DNA of 64,000 nucleotides, taken from the NCBI GenBank assembly GCA_036971615.1, contig JAYKKR010000004.1, forward strand, positions 2,294,001-2,358,000, read 5' to 3'. Shown piece by piece: positions 10,320 through 21,632 of the stretch. The stretch is from Amyloporia xantha (Eukaryota > Basidiomycota > Agaricomycetes > Polyporales > Adustoporiaceae). Below the pieces are notes generated by a model. That model was not told where the DNA came from, searched no databases, and worked only from the letters and a program-made list of their open reading frames with translations. A program made the position numbers and the translations under genes. Every line of letters starts with the position of its first letter. Within the stretch, counting starts at the first letter, position 1.

Positions 10320-11681
10320 ATGTCCTCTCCCCCCGCCGTTTTTGGCGTCAGATACAGACTCAAAACGAAGATTGGGTCTGGTTCTTTTGGTAATACACAT
10401 AGAGTAGTTCGGTCATGCGAGTGAGAAATTAAACTGATATTCTAATGCAGGTACTGTATATCTTGCCACCGACATCCTAACTGGTGATGATTTTGCAATC
10501 AAGCTCGAGAATGTCTTCTCTGTGTATCCCCAGTTAGAACAGGAATGTGAAGTGTACAAGACACTATCCGGCACTCCGGGCGTACCTCGAGTTCACTGGC
10601 TAGGATATGGAAACGGTTACGACGCTATAGTCCTTGACCTCTTAGGGCCATCGCTGGAGACTCTTTTCAAGCGCTGCGGGCAGAAGTTCACATTGAGGAC
10701 CGTACTGATCTTGGGCGACCAAATGGTCTGTGTCTATTTAGTTGTCCTGGGATGCGACCTACAGTGTCATGTTATAGATTTCACGCGTCGAAAGCATTCA
10801 CGCTCATCATTTCGTCCACCGCGATATCAAACCAGCTAACTTTCTACTCGGATCCGAGAATGATCGCAACCAAATCTACATCATTGATTTCGGTCTTGCA
10901 GAGCTCTATCGAGACCCAGTGACGCACATGCATATGCCATATAAAGAGGGCATGGAGCTTCTGGGAACCACTCGCTTTGCATCTGTCAATACTCACTTGG
11001 GTGTCCAGCAATCCCGCCGTGATGACATAGAGTCCGTCATCTACATTCTGATCTATTTCCTCCGTGGCTCTCTCTCCTTGGCAAGGATTGGAGTCCGCAC
11101 AGGGAGCTGCGGACTTGATCATGAGGAAGAAAGTCGACACACCACCCTCTGTTCTCTGCGACGCCCTTCCGTCCACGTTTGGTACCATGCTACAGTACGC
11201 CCGGACCTTACAATTCGACGAGGTCCCGGACTACTCCTATCTTCGTGGGCTTCTGCGACAGCTCGCAAAGTGCGAGGGCATCTCTTATGATAATGGCCTT
11301 GACTGGTCCAGGCCGGATAATCACGAGTCGTCTGCATCCATGCCCAGTGCGGCCATTACTGCAGGGAGGGGGAAAGGTCGAAAGATACGCAAGGTCATAC
11401 CGTCAGACCGAATGTATGTCATTTCAACTCACTCCTATTCATATGCACTGAAATTTCCTCAGCTTGCGCTCGCACTGTCGATGTCCAAGCGGTGCTGTCT
11501 CTCGTGGTTCTCGTCTCTGAATATCATGCCCAGGTCGAACGTGCACGCGAGCTCTTGCGGGGAGGATTTCATCTTTATCATTCCTTACGGATACACCCGC
11601 CCTTCCTTTCGTCATGGATTCTTATCATTTTCTTCTCCTGAATCACGCTCTCTTTTGTCAATGGTTGGCGTAGTGTTGTAG
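10320..11681 (+). CDS. Casein kinase 1-like protein kinase (frame-shifted)
   Basis: Start at 10320 ([24 protein letters not shown]), intron 10390-10450, exon 10451-10725, intron 10726-10777, then a third exon. The glycine loop (GSGSFG), the lysine (FAIKLEN), the catalytic loop ([10 protein letters not shown]), DFG (IDFGLAEL) and CK1-specific segments ([33 protein letters not shown]) are all present. CK1 enzymes phosphorylate Ser/Thr on acidic or primed substrates in cytosol and nucleus. Near 11066-11075, in a CT repeat, the frame shifts between YFLRGSL and PWQGLES. The C-terminal tail after about 11413 (possible further intron) is not conserved CK1. It is a diverged CK1 paralogue: either a recent pseudogene or intact with a sequence error. 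Confidence 0.75.
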
Positions 11682-12432
11682 CTGGGTGGCTGTACGTCTA
11701 CTGTACCGGAATGTGGCACTGTTGTCGCATGAATATCATGTCTATTATACCATTGTGTCTTTTGAATACACGTCGTTGACTCGTATATCATCGCACATCT
11801 GCCGTTGAATTTCAGGAAGCCATCTTATGCAATACAGTGTCTCTTGTTACTTCTAAGTCTTCAATGATCCTCTGGATTATCTTGTGCTATTGACTGTCGC
11901 CTAAAATAAGAGATTGATTTGTCAGCACACCTATGAGGAGTCGTGACCGTCATGAACTTGGATGTTGACCTTCTTTGTTGAGCGCACACAAATCCATCCT
12001 ACCTAGGCTTTTTCTTTTCACAAAAGCATAATTGCACGTACGTGGTAGTTCAGGTGAGTCAGTATCTACTGTAGTTCTACTGTCAAGACACGCTGGAACG
12101 ACTTTGAGTCCTCTGGTAGTGCCGGCCATCGTTCGCAACGACTGTGAGTCCTGCGACCGATTGTCCTACACCAGCCAAACTTTGTGTTCGCTGGTGTATT
12201 GACGTCTCATGTTGAAGATTTGCTCATGTTGCAGAGACCGCTTCCGTCCCAGCATTCCTACATTCATTCTCCCAACGTGTCCACACCGAGCGCAGCCAAA
12301 CACCGAATTCTTCTCTCAGCCTCTTAGAGGCCACGCCATACCTGTTCAATTCGTGGAGTCAATATAAATCAAACAAGTTAAGTGTATGCCCTCATGGTCT
12401 TACCATGTTTTTCTGATGCAGATCTAGACTTT
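11682..12432. other. Intergenic, about 750 bp
   Basis: No gene, repeat or structured RNA that I can support. An upstream, mostly untranslated exon of the next gene may end near 12420 (pyrimidine-rich stretch ending in TGATGCAG). Confidence 0.5.
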
Positions 12433-14574
12433 ATGGACCCCGACAATCCTCCTCGTCTTCAAACGCCATGGCATTCTAGAGTAAAAGTTGACAGGGATGG
12501 TGAGTATAGACCAACTTCGTGTCATTTCATATTATTGTGGCTTACTGTCCCGTATAGCTACAATTACGTTCATGGACGGTCTAGTTGGAGCGGAAAGCTC
12601 TGACGGCAAATGGATTATCACCTCCCCAAATGCAGACTGGATACCTGAGCCCATCATTGGTCCTGTCAAAGTGTTTTCCCGGGCGGATGGTAGATGTGGA
12701 CCGGAAGATCCTATAGTGTGGCCTCAAGCACATTCTTCTCGGTTCGAACATTTTGCACTTATTCTACGCCAACCTGAAGACCCAAAGGATCCTCGACAAC
12801 CCATTTGGCATGTTCCCACCATCGAAGACTTTGTCCCCTTGGAACAATCAATTGTCCGTATCCTGGGTACCTTGTCCGAAGGGCGCCAGAAAGAGTTGCA
12901 ACCGTTGCTGGTGGATCTTTCGAACAGGGCCAAGCAGTATAACGATACGGTTCGCGATATCGAAGGAACACGGTTGAAATTTTGCCTGGTTGCAATGGAG
13001 CGAGCGTATCATCAACTGGTTTACCCCTCCACCTTCAGAGATATTCTTCGACAAGTGGTCTATGTGCAGCGCTACTGGCTAGAATGCACGGCATGGCTTG
13101 ACTGGGCGGAACAAGTATGGAAAGATATCTACACCATTCCAAAGGATCTACCTCCCGTTCAAAAGCAGTACATGGGCGCATATACAACCAATCCTGAAGT
13201 CGTACAGAAGTTCATGAGTGCAGGTATACCGGTGTGGTTGATGAGGACAGAGATGCAGATCACGGCCGGCGTTGTCATCAAGGAGATACTCTCATCGCTG
13301 GACTACCCGCAGAACATACCAGGAGACAGCGGCCAGTTTCCAGAGACTCCTATCTATGTCGGCTTTGCAGGTGATCAACATCTGGAAGCGATATTTCAAG
13401 GCGGGCATGTTTATCTCAATGTGGAGCGCACACCTCATCCCGATTATGATAAGCTTGTTTTGCAACCGTCCGTCAAGCATGCATTTGAGGAGAAGGCGTT
13501 GTTAAGGCGTCGTGATGATGGCAAAGCTGTAACATCCGTGCTTCCCACAGCAGTAGGAAGCGAGTGCAATCTGGTACGATATTCTCCATGTAAGTTGCTA
13601 TGCACTGTTCGATTTCAGTAGACTGATGATATCAATTAGATCCTCGGCCCAAATCCAAGCAGCCAAAGTCGCGTGGTCGAGATAAATTCAAGGACATCCC
13701 ACATCCTTGGATGCCTGCTCCAATCAAAGTCTGGTCTGACGCATTGGCCGCAGTTGACCGTTCTGGCATCCCTATCAACAAATGGAACTACTACGTGCCC
13801 GAGCCTGGCTTGTTCATGGGGACAACAAATGCGGAGCGTCAGAATCGGTATCTCACGACCTGGCTGCGTACGCGTCAGGCCTGGTACTACTTACTTCGTG
13901 AGTCGCCGATGGAGTTGGTACAAATCCCCTCCCAGTGGTGGCGTGATTTCCTCAACAGCGGTTCTGGCGTGATAGAGGTCTCGGCCAGCGGTACGAGGAC
14001 CGCGACTCGCAAGAAGGATGCCATGTCTATATTTGGACGTGTTTTCACGGAACTTGATCTCAATTCCGACTTTCAAGGTGGACTTCCCAAGTTCTTCGAT
14101 AGAGATATCACACTGCCCGATCTCCGTGCCAGTCGTGAAGTCATGTGGGAGCTCTTTGAGATAGGATTCCACTTTGAGCTGTGGGCGTTAGACAACTACC
14201 TAGTGCCATCAGCCAATCCGGTTGCGGAGGATCACCGGGATCAGGATTTCATGCGCGAGCACCTTCTTACGAAGGTATTTGACCAAGTATTCCATCATAT
14301 GCTCGTACTTCGGCTTCCAGCATCACACACCGGTCTTGCAGCGGGGCGTATTCGTGATCGACTAGAGAATCTCCAAGCATTTCATGAAGTCATATGCAGA
14401 TGGCCACACGTACCAGACGACATTCGCAAGGGGATCTTTGTGCCCACGTGTACGGACGTGCTGTTGCACGACAGGGAGAAGAAGCTCATCCAATTCTACG
14501 TACAAACTTTCTACGACGTAGCTGGTCGGGCTCCTCTTGTCCCGCATTTGCCTCCCCTTGTAGAACTTGCTTGA
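12433..14574 (+). CDS. Hypothetical protein, unrecognised basidiomycete family
   Basis: Three exons: 12433-12499, 12558-13589, 13640-14574. Both introns are GT..AG and keep the frame (…VKVDRD/ATITFMDGL…; …RYSP/YPRPKSKQ…). The product is about 675 aa, with no signal peptide or membrane segment. Features are Trp- and Pro-rich segments (RYWLECTAWLDWAEQVW, GIPVWLMRTEMQ, NKWNYYVPEPGLFMGTTNAERQNRYLTTWLR), a basic linker (PKSKQPKSRGRDKFK) and a helical C-terminus. I have seen similar uncharacterised proteins in mushroom genomes but cannot name a function. The start Met at 12433 is the first in a frame leading into the conserved part. The unbroken frame suggests a live gene. Confidence 0.7.
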
Positions 14575-14939
14575 TCTCGTCATGTAATATCGTTAGCATT
14601 ATGTCGTTGTTTTTCGCAATTTAAAAACCATAGCTTTGAGACTACAGCAATCAGTTCATCGTTCAGTGTGGCTGATGCAGTAGTAAGTCTATTGAATTTG
14701 ACAGCTAGTTACTGGTAGAATGGTAAGTCTTTGATCTGCATACGGTTTTATTGTTACTGATATCTCTCCCTATCCGAAGAAAAGCTCATGGGCCAGCCAT
14801 TGTTCCGTTCTCGTGGCTTCCAACATCTCCTCACGAAGTCATTGTATTCATCTCGCCAGTCAGCTGCGGATCGTTCTCGTCGCTCTCAACATATCTAGAC
14901 CAAAGACTGTCACTCCCTACACCTCCACCCGCAACCACA
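14575..14939. other. Intergenic, 365 bp
   Basis: Between two genes in the same direction. No motif that I can support. Confidence 0.5.
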
Positions 14940-15552
14940 ATGACCTCGCTGCACACATTCGATCTCGTTCTTATAAAACTAATCATTCGTAGTCAATATT
15001 TTGCCCGCGCGTCTGGCGGTTCGTATCAGAGGAAGGCCCGTCCTGCGTTCGTGACTAGACTTGGCCGGCAGGGGTTTTGGGCGGCCCCTCTCTGCGGTGC
15101 AAGACAGATGCCAGATGGCACATATGGGCCTAGGGAACGGGTAAGCATATAGTTCAGTTTTATTGCAGTGTATTGACCGCCCAAAAGATGGAAATGGAGT
15201 GCTGGGCACCGGTCGATTTCTGTGACTCAAGGATCTCAGTCCCGGCACATCCGTTTGCTGCGACTGTGCCGTTCGCATTCCCATTGCGCCGCATGCCTGA
15301 GTTTGACACAATGAAGATCAAGCCTTGCTTCATATGGATGAAAACTCAGGGCGAGTTTGTATCTTACGAAGATTTCCACAGGTGGGAGATTGAGATGGAA
15401 CAACAGGAGAAGCAGGTTCGTTTAGACGAGTACTTCGAGTTGAGCATGCGTAGAATTTGGGAGCTACGTCTGCAGCATGCAAATCATTGTATGTTATTGC
15501 AGTCATCGCGCATTCCTTGGATCTTTACTGACGAGTCTTGACGTATGCAGGA
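14940..15552 (+). CDS. Small hypothetical protein (doubtful)
   Basis: Possible three-exon gene: exon 14940-15140 (MTSLHTFDLVLIKLIIRSQY…), intron 15141-15187 ending CCAAAAG with a TTGAC branch-like sequence, exon 15188-15488 (MEMECWAPVDFCDSRISV…RWEIEMEQQEKQVRLDEYFELSMRR), intron 15489-15550, with the stop completed at 15551-15552. The product is about 167 aa with a charged helical C-terminus. No known domain. The case for a gene is open frames plus good splice sites only; it may be a fragment. Confidence 0.35.
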
Positions 15553-16069
15553 AATCGATGATTGTAGCTTTTGATAGGCTGTCAGTTCTAAACATGTTCT
15601 GCTGTAGATAACCTTGTACATGGAAAGCAGGAGCTATTCATGCTATCAGGACAACTATAACAAACAAGCGAGGTACCGAGAGGCCAGTGTGCATCGAGTA
15701 CACTACGTGAATCCTCGCTGATTGTATTTTTCGTAGTCTCGCTAAGAACAGCCGGGTCTCTTTGCAACATACACGCCAACCACCAGATCGCAACGCAGAC
15801 TATTGTGCGCTCAACAAACAGTTCATGATTGTCATTTCTTGAGCCGCGCGCATCATCAATCTCTTCTCTGCATTTTTGAAGCTGTGAGTGCGATCTTGTG
15901 TTTTCTTTCACCAAATTTGGCAGCATTTTTGAATGTATGTCGGCGCAGGGAGAATGCCCCGATCATGTCTTCGGGACCTGAACACTCGTTTTCTATGCGC
16001 TCCCCTTCCAGCATCGCCGGCTGCCTCTTGACAAACATTCCGTGAAGTATCGCACGCGGCATCATGTTC
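15553..16069. other. Intergenic, about 520 bp
   Basis: No convincing gene. Possibly decayed upstream parts of the P450 relic, but no P450 motif is readable here. Confidence 0.45.
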
Positions 16070-16264
16070 CCTCATCGAGGAGCACATGAACATGCACGAG
16101 AAGTACGGCGACAACTGGGTGGACAAGCCGGTGCGCTCACTTCCGCACAGAACGGCATGCTGCAGTGGCTCATGGACAAGGCAAAGGGCGAGGAACGCTC
16201 CGTGCGCGCGCTGGTGCTGCGCCTGCTGACGGTCAACATCGCTGCGATAGCAATATCCTCGCTC
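16070..16264 (+). pseudogene. Cytochrome P450 relic (one conserved segment)
   Basis: Two short pieces read as the helix G to helix I entry of a basidiomycete P450 (CYP monooxygenase): LIEEHMNMHEKYGDNWVDKP (16071-16130) and NGMLQWLMDKAKGEERSVRALVLRLLTVNIAAIAISSL (16151-16264). They are separated by 20 nt that start GTGCG and end CACAG, too short for an intron and probably the remains of one. No heme-binding Cys motif, ExxR motif or N-terminal anchor is nearby. A non-functional fragment. Confidence 0.65.
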
Positions 16265-16630
16265 GTACGTCCGCTGGCCCCTACGAAGCGCGCCGTCGTC
16301 AGCGGTTAGCTTTGGCGCAAACATAACACCCAGTCCAGCAAGATGCACTTGTACGCTCGCTTTCTCATAATATGCAAATATCTCCATTATATTATTATTC
16401 CTACTCTACAAAATATAATATACAATATTCTCGTACTGACCCGTGTCGACTTGAGTCGGCTTGAGTTGACTGCAGCCGGCCTGGCCAGTGTGTGGCTTGC
16501 TTACCTAGAAGTCAACTCTGACAACTGAGTTGAGTCAGAGATGCTGACTCAGCTTCCGAGTTCAGCCACGGCAGTACCGCAACCGCAGCTACGGCAGCCG
16601 GCTGCCGACTAGCTGAGTTGCGGCAACACT
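16265..16630. other. AT-rich then repetitive spacer
   Basis: 16340-16440 is AT-rich. 16440-16625 has repeated GACTT/GAGTT and CAGCCGGC/GCAGCCGG words forming imperfect short inverted repeats. No gene. It abuts the gypsy relic and may be transposon debris. Confidence 0.4.
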
Positions 16631-17663
16631 AGCTTGTTCTATAGCGAGGAAGACCGAGTCGAGATGCTTGACATGATCTTCAAACGAAGTAGAATACACC
16701 ACAATATCATCGATGTATACTAGAGCGAATATCCATAGAAATGGTGCCAGTATGTTCTGCATGACCCTCTGGAAGACACTCGGACCGTTCCTAAAACCGA
16801 AAGGCATACGACGGAATTGGTGGAGACCGCGGTGAGTCCGAAAGGCGGTCTTCTCCTTATCCTTGTCTGCCATTTCTAACTGAGTAAAACCGGAGAGCGC
16901 ATCGAGAGTCGACAGCCATTGAGCACCGGTAAGGGCTTGTAGAATGTCCTCCTGTTTGGGTAGAGGAAACTCATCCGGTATTACTTGGTCATTCAACTTT
17001 CGAAAATCAATGACCATCCTTGGTTTCCCATTTCGGTATACGATAAATGCTGGAGCGCCCCAGGGGCTCTTAGAGGGTTCGATTACTCCCAGTTCTAGCC
17101 AAGTATCCATCTGCTTATCCATAACTTCACGCTTAGCCGGGGATGAAGGAAATGGAGGAAGGGAGACTGGGGTAGAATTCGGTTTCAATGGTACTTCAAC
17201 CTTAGCGTTGTAATGTCCTAGCCGTCCATTGAGGCTGAACGCTAGCTTATGCTTTAGGACCACTTGTTCCAAAACCGAACGCTGGGAGTCCAATACATGG
17301 CTGCTGAAATCGACTTCTTTAAGAAGCTGAGACTCGTCGATAATCTCTTCTGGGGGCTCGCCGGTCTTAGGGTCCGCCTTCCAACGGTTCCGTAGATGAA
17401 GGGTCTTCTACGGTGTCCTTTCCTCGACTGGTGATTAGGTCTTGAACGGAGCTGGAGACCGTCTGCCCTTGAACTAGGTGACTAAGGACATCTATCGACC
17501 CGTTACTCTCTATTAATAAACGAATAAACCGAGCATGGGTTACCGCCTTAGTCCAGGCGGTCTTACCCATGGTTTCTGGTCGGTCTAGCCATTTATTCGG
17601 GTCGAAGGCCTTGCCAAGGACCTGACCTGAAGGAATAACCATAGGATGTTTGCTGAAGCACAC
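16631..17663 (-). pseudogene. Ty3/gypsy pol relic: linker and reverse transcriptase
   Basis: The minus strand reads, from 17663 down, a segment MCFSKHPMVIPSGQVLGKAFD…, a frame slip near 17370-17385, then FSSHVLDSQRSVLEQVV and a Ty3/gypsy RT (RMVIDFRKLNDQ, LDALSGFTQLEM, GPSVFQRVMQ, active site YIDDIVVYS, about 16700-16730). Homology ends abruptly just after the palm at about 16640. RNase H and integrase are missing, no LTR is nearby and the right end meets the terminus of KDZ element B. A different lineage from the chromovirus at 46-56 kb. Confidence 0.8.
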
Positions 17664-17848
17664 CTTTCAGTCACTGTACCCCTGACTCCTAGGACATATA
17701 TGCCTGACAATGTAGCCTGACCCTAGTGGCGCCGGACGCCGGCCGACGCCCCCGCTGTGACCTACGAGACAGCATCGCCCGACGCGCGCTGCATTCCCCA
17801 CAGGTATAGCGCGGCCGAGGTGTACCACTATCACATAGAGCTAGGCCC

Positions 17849-18096
17849 GGCCGATAAGATATTTTATCGACTGTCCTTACTCTAAGCGCGGCTGCTCGTA
17901 ATATGCTTCCCTACGGTGCAAGACCGCGCGAGACCACCGCGACCGACCCGTCTCGCGCCGTGGGCCATACTGCAGGCTCGCGCGATGCCATTTCCGCATC
18001 TTGGAAGTAAGATCGGCCGATAAGATATTTTATCGACTATCCTTACTCTAAGCGCGGCCGCTCGTAATATGCTTCCCTAAGGTGCAAGACCGCGCG
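17849..18096 (+). repeat. Subterminal repeats of element B (two 82-bp copies)
   Basis: 17849-17930 and 18015-18096 are near-identical, offset 166 bp. Each contains a GATAAGATATTTTATC near-palindrome and CGCGGC(T/C)GCTCGTAATATGC. The sequence after copy 2 (18097-18120), continued at 36052, aligns with the sequence after copy 1, which fixes where element A inserted. Confidence 0.8.
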
Positions 18097-18112
18097 CGAA
18101 CGCGACCGGTCA

Positions 18113-18120
18113 ATCTCGTG
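18113..18120. repeat. 8-bp target site duplication of element A (left)
   Basis: ATCTCGTG here and at 36044-36051. An 8-bp duplication is what Zisupton/KDZ transposases make. With one copy removed, the flanks rejoin to match the neighbouring subterminal repeat of B. Confidence 0.8.
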
Positions 18121-18230
18121 AGCCCATTCAGTCATTATAGCCTAATGACTAGGGAGAGATATGGGTGATATTTTCCCTACAGTGTAAGGAGAGCGGACGT
18201 CGGCCGACGCCATAATATTGCCTGCGCTGT
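18121..18230 (+). repeat. Terminal inverted repeat of element A (left)
   Basis: From CAGTCA(T/C)TATAGCCTA onward it matches the reverse complement of the right end. The block from TAGGGAGAGATATGGG to GGCCGACGCCATAATATTGCC is essentially identical. The outermost eight or nine bases differ somewhat (AGCCCATT against CACACCATA). Confidence 0.8.
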
Positions 18231-18890
18231 AGCTTCGGCCAACGCTATAATGTACCCTGTGGAGATGTGTTGGCCCACTGCGCCATATTCTACCGCTATA
18301 TTTTTGCCTGCTCTATAGCTTCGGCCAATGCTATAATATACTCTGGTGCGATGTGTCGGCCCACCGCGCCCTATTTTACCGCTATATTTTTGCCTGCGCT
18401 GTAGCTTCGGCCAACGCTATAATGTACCCTGTGGAGATGTGTTGGCCCACTGCGCCATATTCTACCGCTATATTTTTGCCTGCGCTGTAGCTTCGGCCAA
18501 CGCTATAATGTACCCTGTGGAGATGTGTTGGCCCACTGCGCCCTATTTTACCGCTATATTTTTGCCTGCTCTGTAGCCTCGGCCAACGCTATAATGTACC
18601 CTGTGGAGATGTGTCGGCCCACCACGCCCTATTTTACCGCTATATTTTTGCCTGCTCTGTAGCCTCGGCCAACGCCATAATGTACCCTGTGGAGATGTGT
18701 CGGCCCACCGCGCCCTATTTTACCGCTATATTTTTGCCTGCGCTGTAGCTTCGGCCAATGCTATAATATACTCTGGGGCGATGTGTCGGCCCACCGCGCC
18801 CTATTTTACCGCTATATTTTTGCCTGCTCTGTAGCTTCGGCCAACGCTATAATGTACCCTGTGGAGATGTGTCGGCCTACCGTGCCATAA
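18205..18890 (+). repeat. Left subterminal tandem array, eight 86-bp units
   Basis: Units recur every 86 bp (for example at 18250, 18336, 18422, 18508, 18594, 18680, 18766, 18852). Each has GCTTCGGCCAA(C/T)GCTATAAT, then one of two variants (GTACCCTGTGGAGATGTG or ATACTCTGGNGCGATGTG), then CGGCCCACCGCGCCCTATT or a near variant. Inverted copies lie at 35.2-35.94 kb. Open frames across the array are by-products of the period. Subterminal arrays of this kind are usually transposase-binding sites. Confidence 0.9.
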
Positions 18891-20572
18891 TTTCATGCTT
18901 CATTGCACTACATCCTTGCCTTTCCTATGCATCATTTATCCTCCATTGCAATCTGCCATCAACTGTGCCATTTGTATGTATTTCAGAGAATATTTTTCTA
19001 TTTGTCAGGTCATATATTACATTGCGCTGTTGGCAAATATCGACAAAATAGAATGTACAGATGGCGCGCTTGCCATCAGCGTCGCTATGAGTGGCGCCCT
19101 TGTGAAACTTGTATTGGGTCACATATTTCATGTACGGAGAGCTAAGGGCATTTGAACTGGATCTACCCGCCTACCAGCATCTAATACATATTCTCGCCCA
19201 AGACACGCGCAGAGACTGGGCCATCTGATATGTGTCCTTCAAAGGATCCAGCTGTCTGGACCCTCTGCGGGACACAGATCCAATGGCCATCTCCAGCGGC
19301 AGCATGCGCTATGGAACCATGGCGCCACCATGTCCAGACGCGCTATGCAACCATGCGCCACGTACCTTTCCTGCCACATTGTGAGGCGGATGGCACGCAG
19401 GCGTTATGATGTGCTGGCGCTGTTGGACTGGGCCATTTCATCCTTGCTACCCTGGGTCACCCAGAGGAATCGAATCGCCGTCCACGTTTTGAGAGTACCC
19501 CTGATGCTGATGGACAAATCAGCTGCATCCGGAGTACTCATGGCGCGGAAGGCAACTCGATTCCACTGGTGAACGTAGAGAGCAAGGAGTTAATGGGTTA
19601 ATCCAACAGCGCCTTGCATGAATGAGTCAGACTCCAGACAGGAAGACTTGACTTATGTTCCTCCGAGCCGCATACCTGTGGCTCAGAAGGACATAAGTCA
19701 AATGGGCCTTGTCCGGCGGCGACGGGCGCCATCTGATGGCGAAGTGCATGCGCGCTCATGCTCGCTGTTGGGAGATGGCGCTATGGCTCGCCTGACAGGG
19801 CGCCTTCATCTATGGTCTTCAGAGCCGCATACCTGTGGCTCTGAGGGCCACAGACTGAAGTTGCGCTGTCCGGCGGCGACGGGCGCCATCTGATGGCGCC
19901 GTGCATGGCGCGCTTATGCTCACTGTTGGGAGATGGCGCTATGGCTCGCCAGACAGGGCGCCTTCATCTATGCTCTTCAGAGCCGCTTACCTGTGGCTCC
20001 GAAGGTCATAGAAGAAGGGGCCTCGTTCAGCGGCAATATGCGCCATCCGATGGCGCCGTGCATGGCGCGCACAGGCGTGGCACATGGTACGCAGCCGGCA
20101 TGATGTGCTCGCGTTCTCGACCTGCACGATTCTTCAATGCTACCCTGGATCAAAGCATCTGAATCGAATCGCCATCCAACCGTTGTTGGATTGCCATCCG
20201 ATTCAGCCGCTTGAATACCAAGGACATTCAAGGATCGGCTGGCGCAAAAGGACGTTATGCCTTCATGCTCTCACTGCGCAGACGCAACGAATACATACAC
20301 CACCTGGAAACACCCACCTTTGACATGGCGCGACGTCCAAAGAGCATGATTTGCTGGCGTCCTCGAGCTCGGCCATTCGTCAATGCTACCCGGAAGTTAA
20401 GCGTCTGAATCGCATCGCCATCCACATGATTGGATGGTAATGTGATTCAGCCACTTAAATTCGAGGTCCATTGGACAAATGGGAGGCGCTGGGGACGTCA
20501 TGCACTCGTGCTCATACAGGGAGGGACAAGAAATACATACGCAACCAGACGAGACCCACCTGCGAGATGGCG
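18891..20572. repeat. Gene-free repeat zone of element A
   Basis: About 1.7 kb without a gene. It holds three imperfect units of about 155-160 bp starting near 19665, 19827 and 19980, each with GAGCCGC(A/T)TACCTGTGGCTC (itself a hairpin) and GCGCCATC(T/C)GATGGCG (a palindrome). A second dispersed repeat around GAATCG(A/C)ATCGCC(A/G)TCCA lies near 19470, 20165 and 20405. Short ORFs here follow the repeats and are probably not genes. Confidence 0.7.
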
Positions 20573-21359
20573 CTAGGAGACAGTACCCCACACCTCATCT
20601 GGCAAAAGCACCTCCCTGTATCCATCCAAAATCCTGGAGATCTCGTCTGCGTCTTGATGGCGGTTCTCGACAAAGCGTGTGGCGAGCTTCTCGACCTCTT
20701 CCAAACGACTGAGGACTGCGCTCATGTCGCCGCAGTCGATCCGATAGGTGTCTCCGCAACGCTATCCAAATAGTAACACCAGGAATGTGTCAGCATGTCA
20801 CAAACAACTAGAAGAGCGGGCACTCACTCTGTCAACCAGTGGACACTTCCACCACGATGGAAGGTTGCTGGGAGGGACATCAGGCCAAGTCCACCATGCA
20901 GGGTCAGTGTCCGTATGGAGTTGCTGAAGCTGTGGCGATGGCGGCGCAGGAAGCGGTGTGTAAGGCAAGATATTCATGACGTCGATCCTGGAGATGGCGC
21001 CGAACGTGGTAGCGTCGACGATCTTCTGAACCACATCTGGCAGCTCGACGTCGGTGACGCCAACGAGTGCGAGGCGGCCAAGACAGTTGCGGATGGCGTC
21101 CTGTTGATGGCGTCCTGTTAGCCGTCAGTGCAGATGTATTGGTGTGACGATTTCGAAATGGTACCATTTCCATACGAAGCCCGATCTCCCACCTCGCCAA
21201 CGTGAGGTCGATGGCGACATTGCTGGTTGGATTGGCGCAAGCGGTCCGCACCGTGGTGATAGCCTGTTCGCAGCGCCAGGAGTAGTACATGACAAGACGG
21301 CGATTGATAGCGATGAGGTTGGCGACGGATTCGGCGCGATTAGCAAAAGCGGGAGCCAT
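20573..21359 (-). CDS. Element A protein X, KDZ-associated unknown family
   Basis: Start at 21359 (MAPAFANRAESVANLIAINRRLVMYYSWRCEQ). Three exons; the first intron starts at GTACCATTT after RMEM and the second at GTGAGTGCCC after PLVDR. The middle exon gives RNCLGRLALVGVTDVELPDVVQKIVDATTFG… and a Trp-rich motif (DPAWWTWPDVPPSNLPSWW). The last exon gives SAVLSRLEEVEKLATRFVENR and ends at the TAG at 20575-20573. About 220 aa, mostly helical. It is homologous to the two B copies at 41498-42249 and 42985-43747, in the same place and orientation relative to the transposase. No known domain. The intron 1 acceptor has a 14-bp tandem duplication (AACAGGACGCCATC), giving two possible acceptors. It shares a 275-bp divergent promoter with the transposase. 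Confidence 0.75.
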
Positions 21360-21632
21360 TGTGATGTGGGTCGTGAATGGGTAAAAAAGCGTGATCTGCG
21401 GGCTGCATTTGAGCAGTGGATGGGGGATCGGGTGATGGCCTTGAGGGAAGGTCATGGCGAAGATCCGTCGCAGATAAGCATCGGCAAATTACCTGCAGAT
21501 GATCGCGTGTATAAGATCCGTTATTGATAAGACATCATGAGGAAGGGGCGTGAGAGTTTCTCATTCAGTATGAAAAGGAAGCTGTCATGGATCACAATAA
21601 GGCAATTGTCATCTGTCCGCGGTGATTCGGTC
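21360..21632. promoter_or_regulatory. Divergent promoter region X / transposase, element A
   Basis: 273 bp between head-to-head genes. Contains several ATGGCG/CGCCAT-type words; no TATA box that I can support. Confidence 0.4.

Noticed and set aside
15908..16387. 159-aa minus-strand ORF
   Set aside because: Antisense to the P450 relic, with no recognisable domain.
18346..18576. Open frames repeating MRCVGPP… in the 86-bp array, also at 35415-35731
   Set aside because: They follow the repeat period on one strand, with the same peptide in shifted frames at both ends of element A; there is no gene-like start or domain.
18205..18890. Possible CRISPR array
   Set aside because: Units are contiguous 86-bp tandem repeats without unique spacers, in a eukaryotic transposon.
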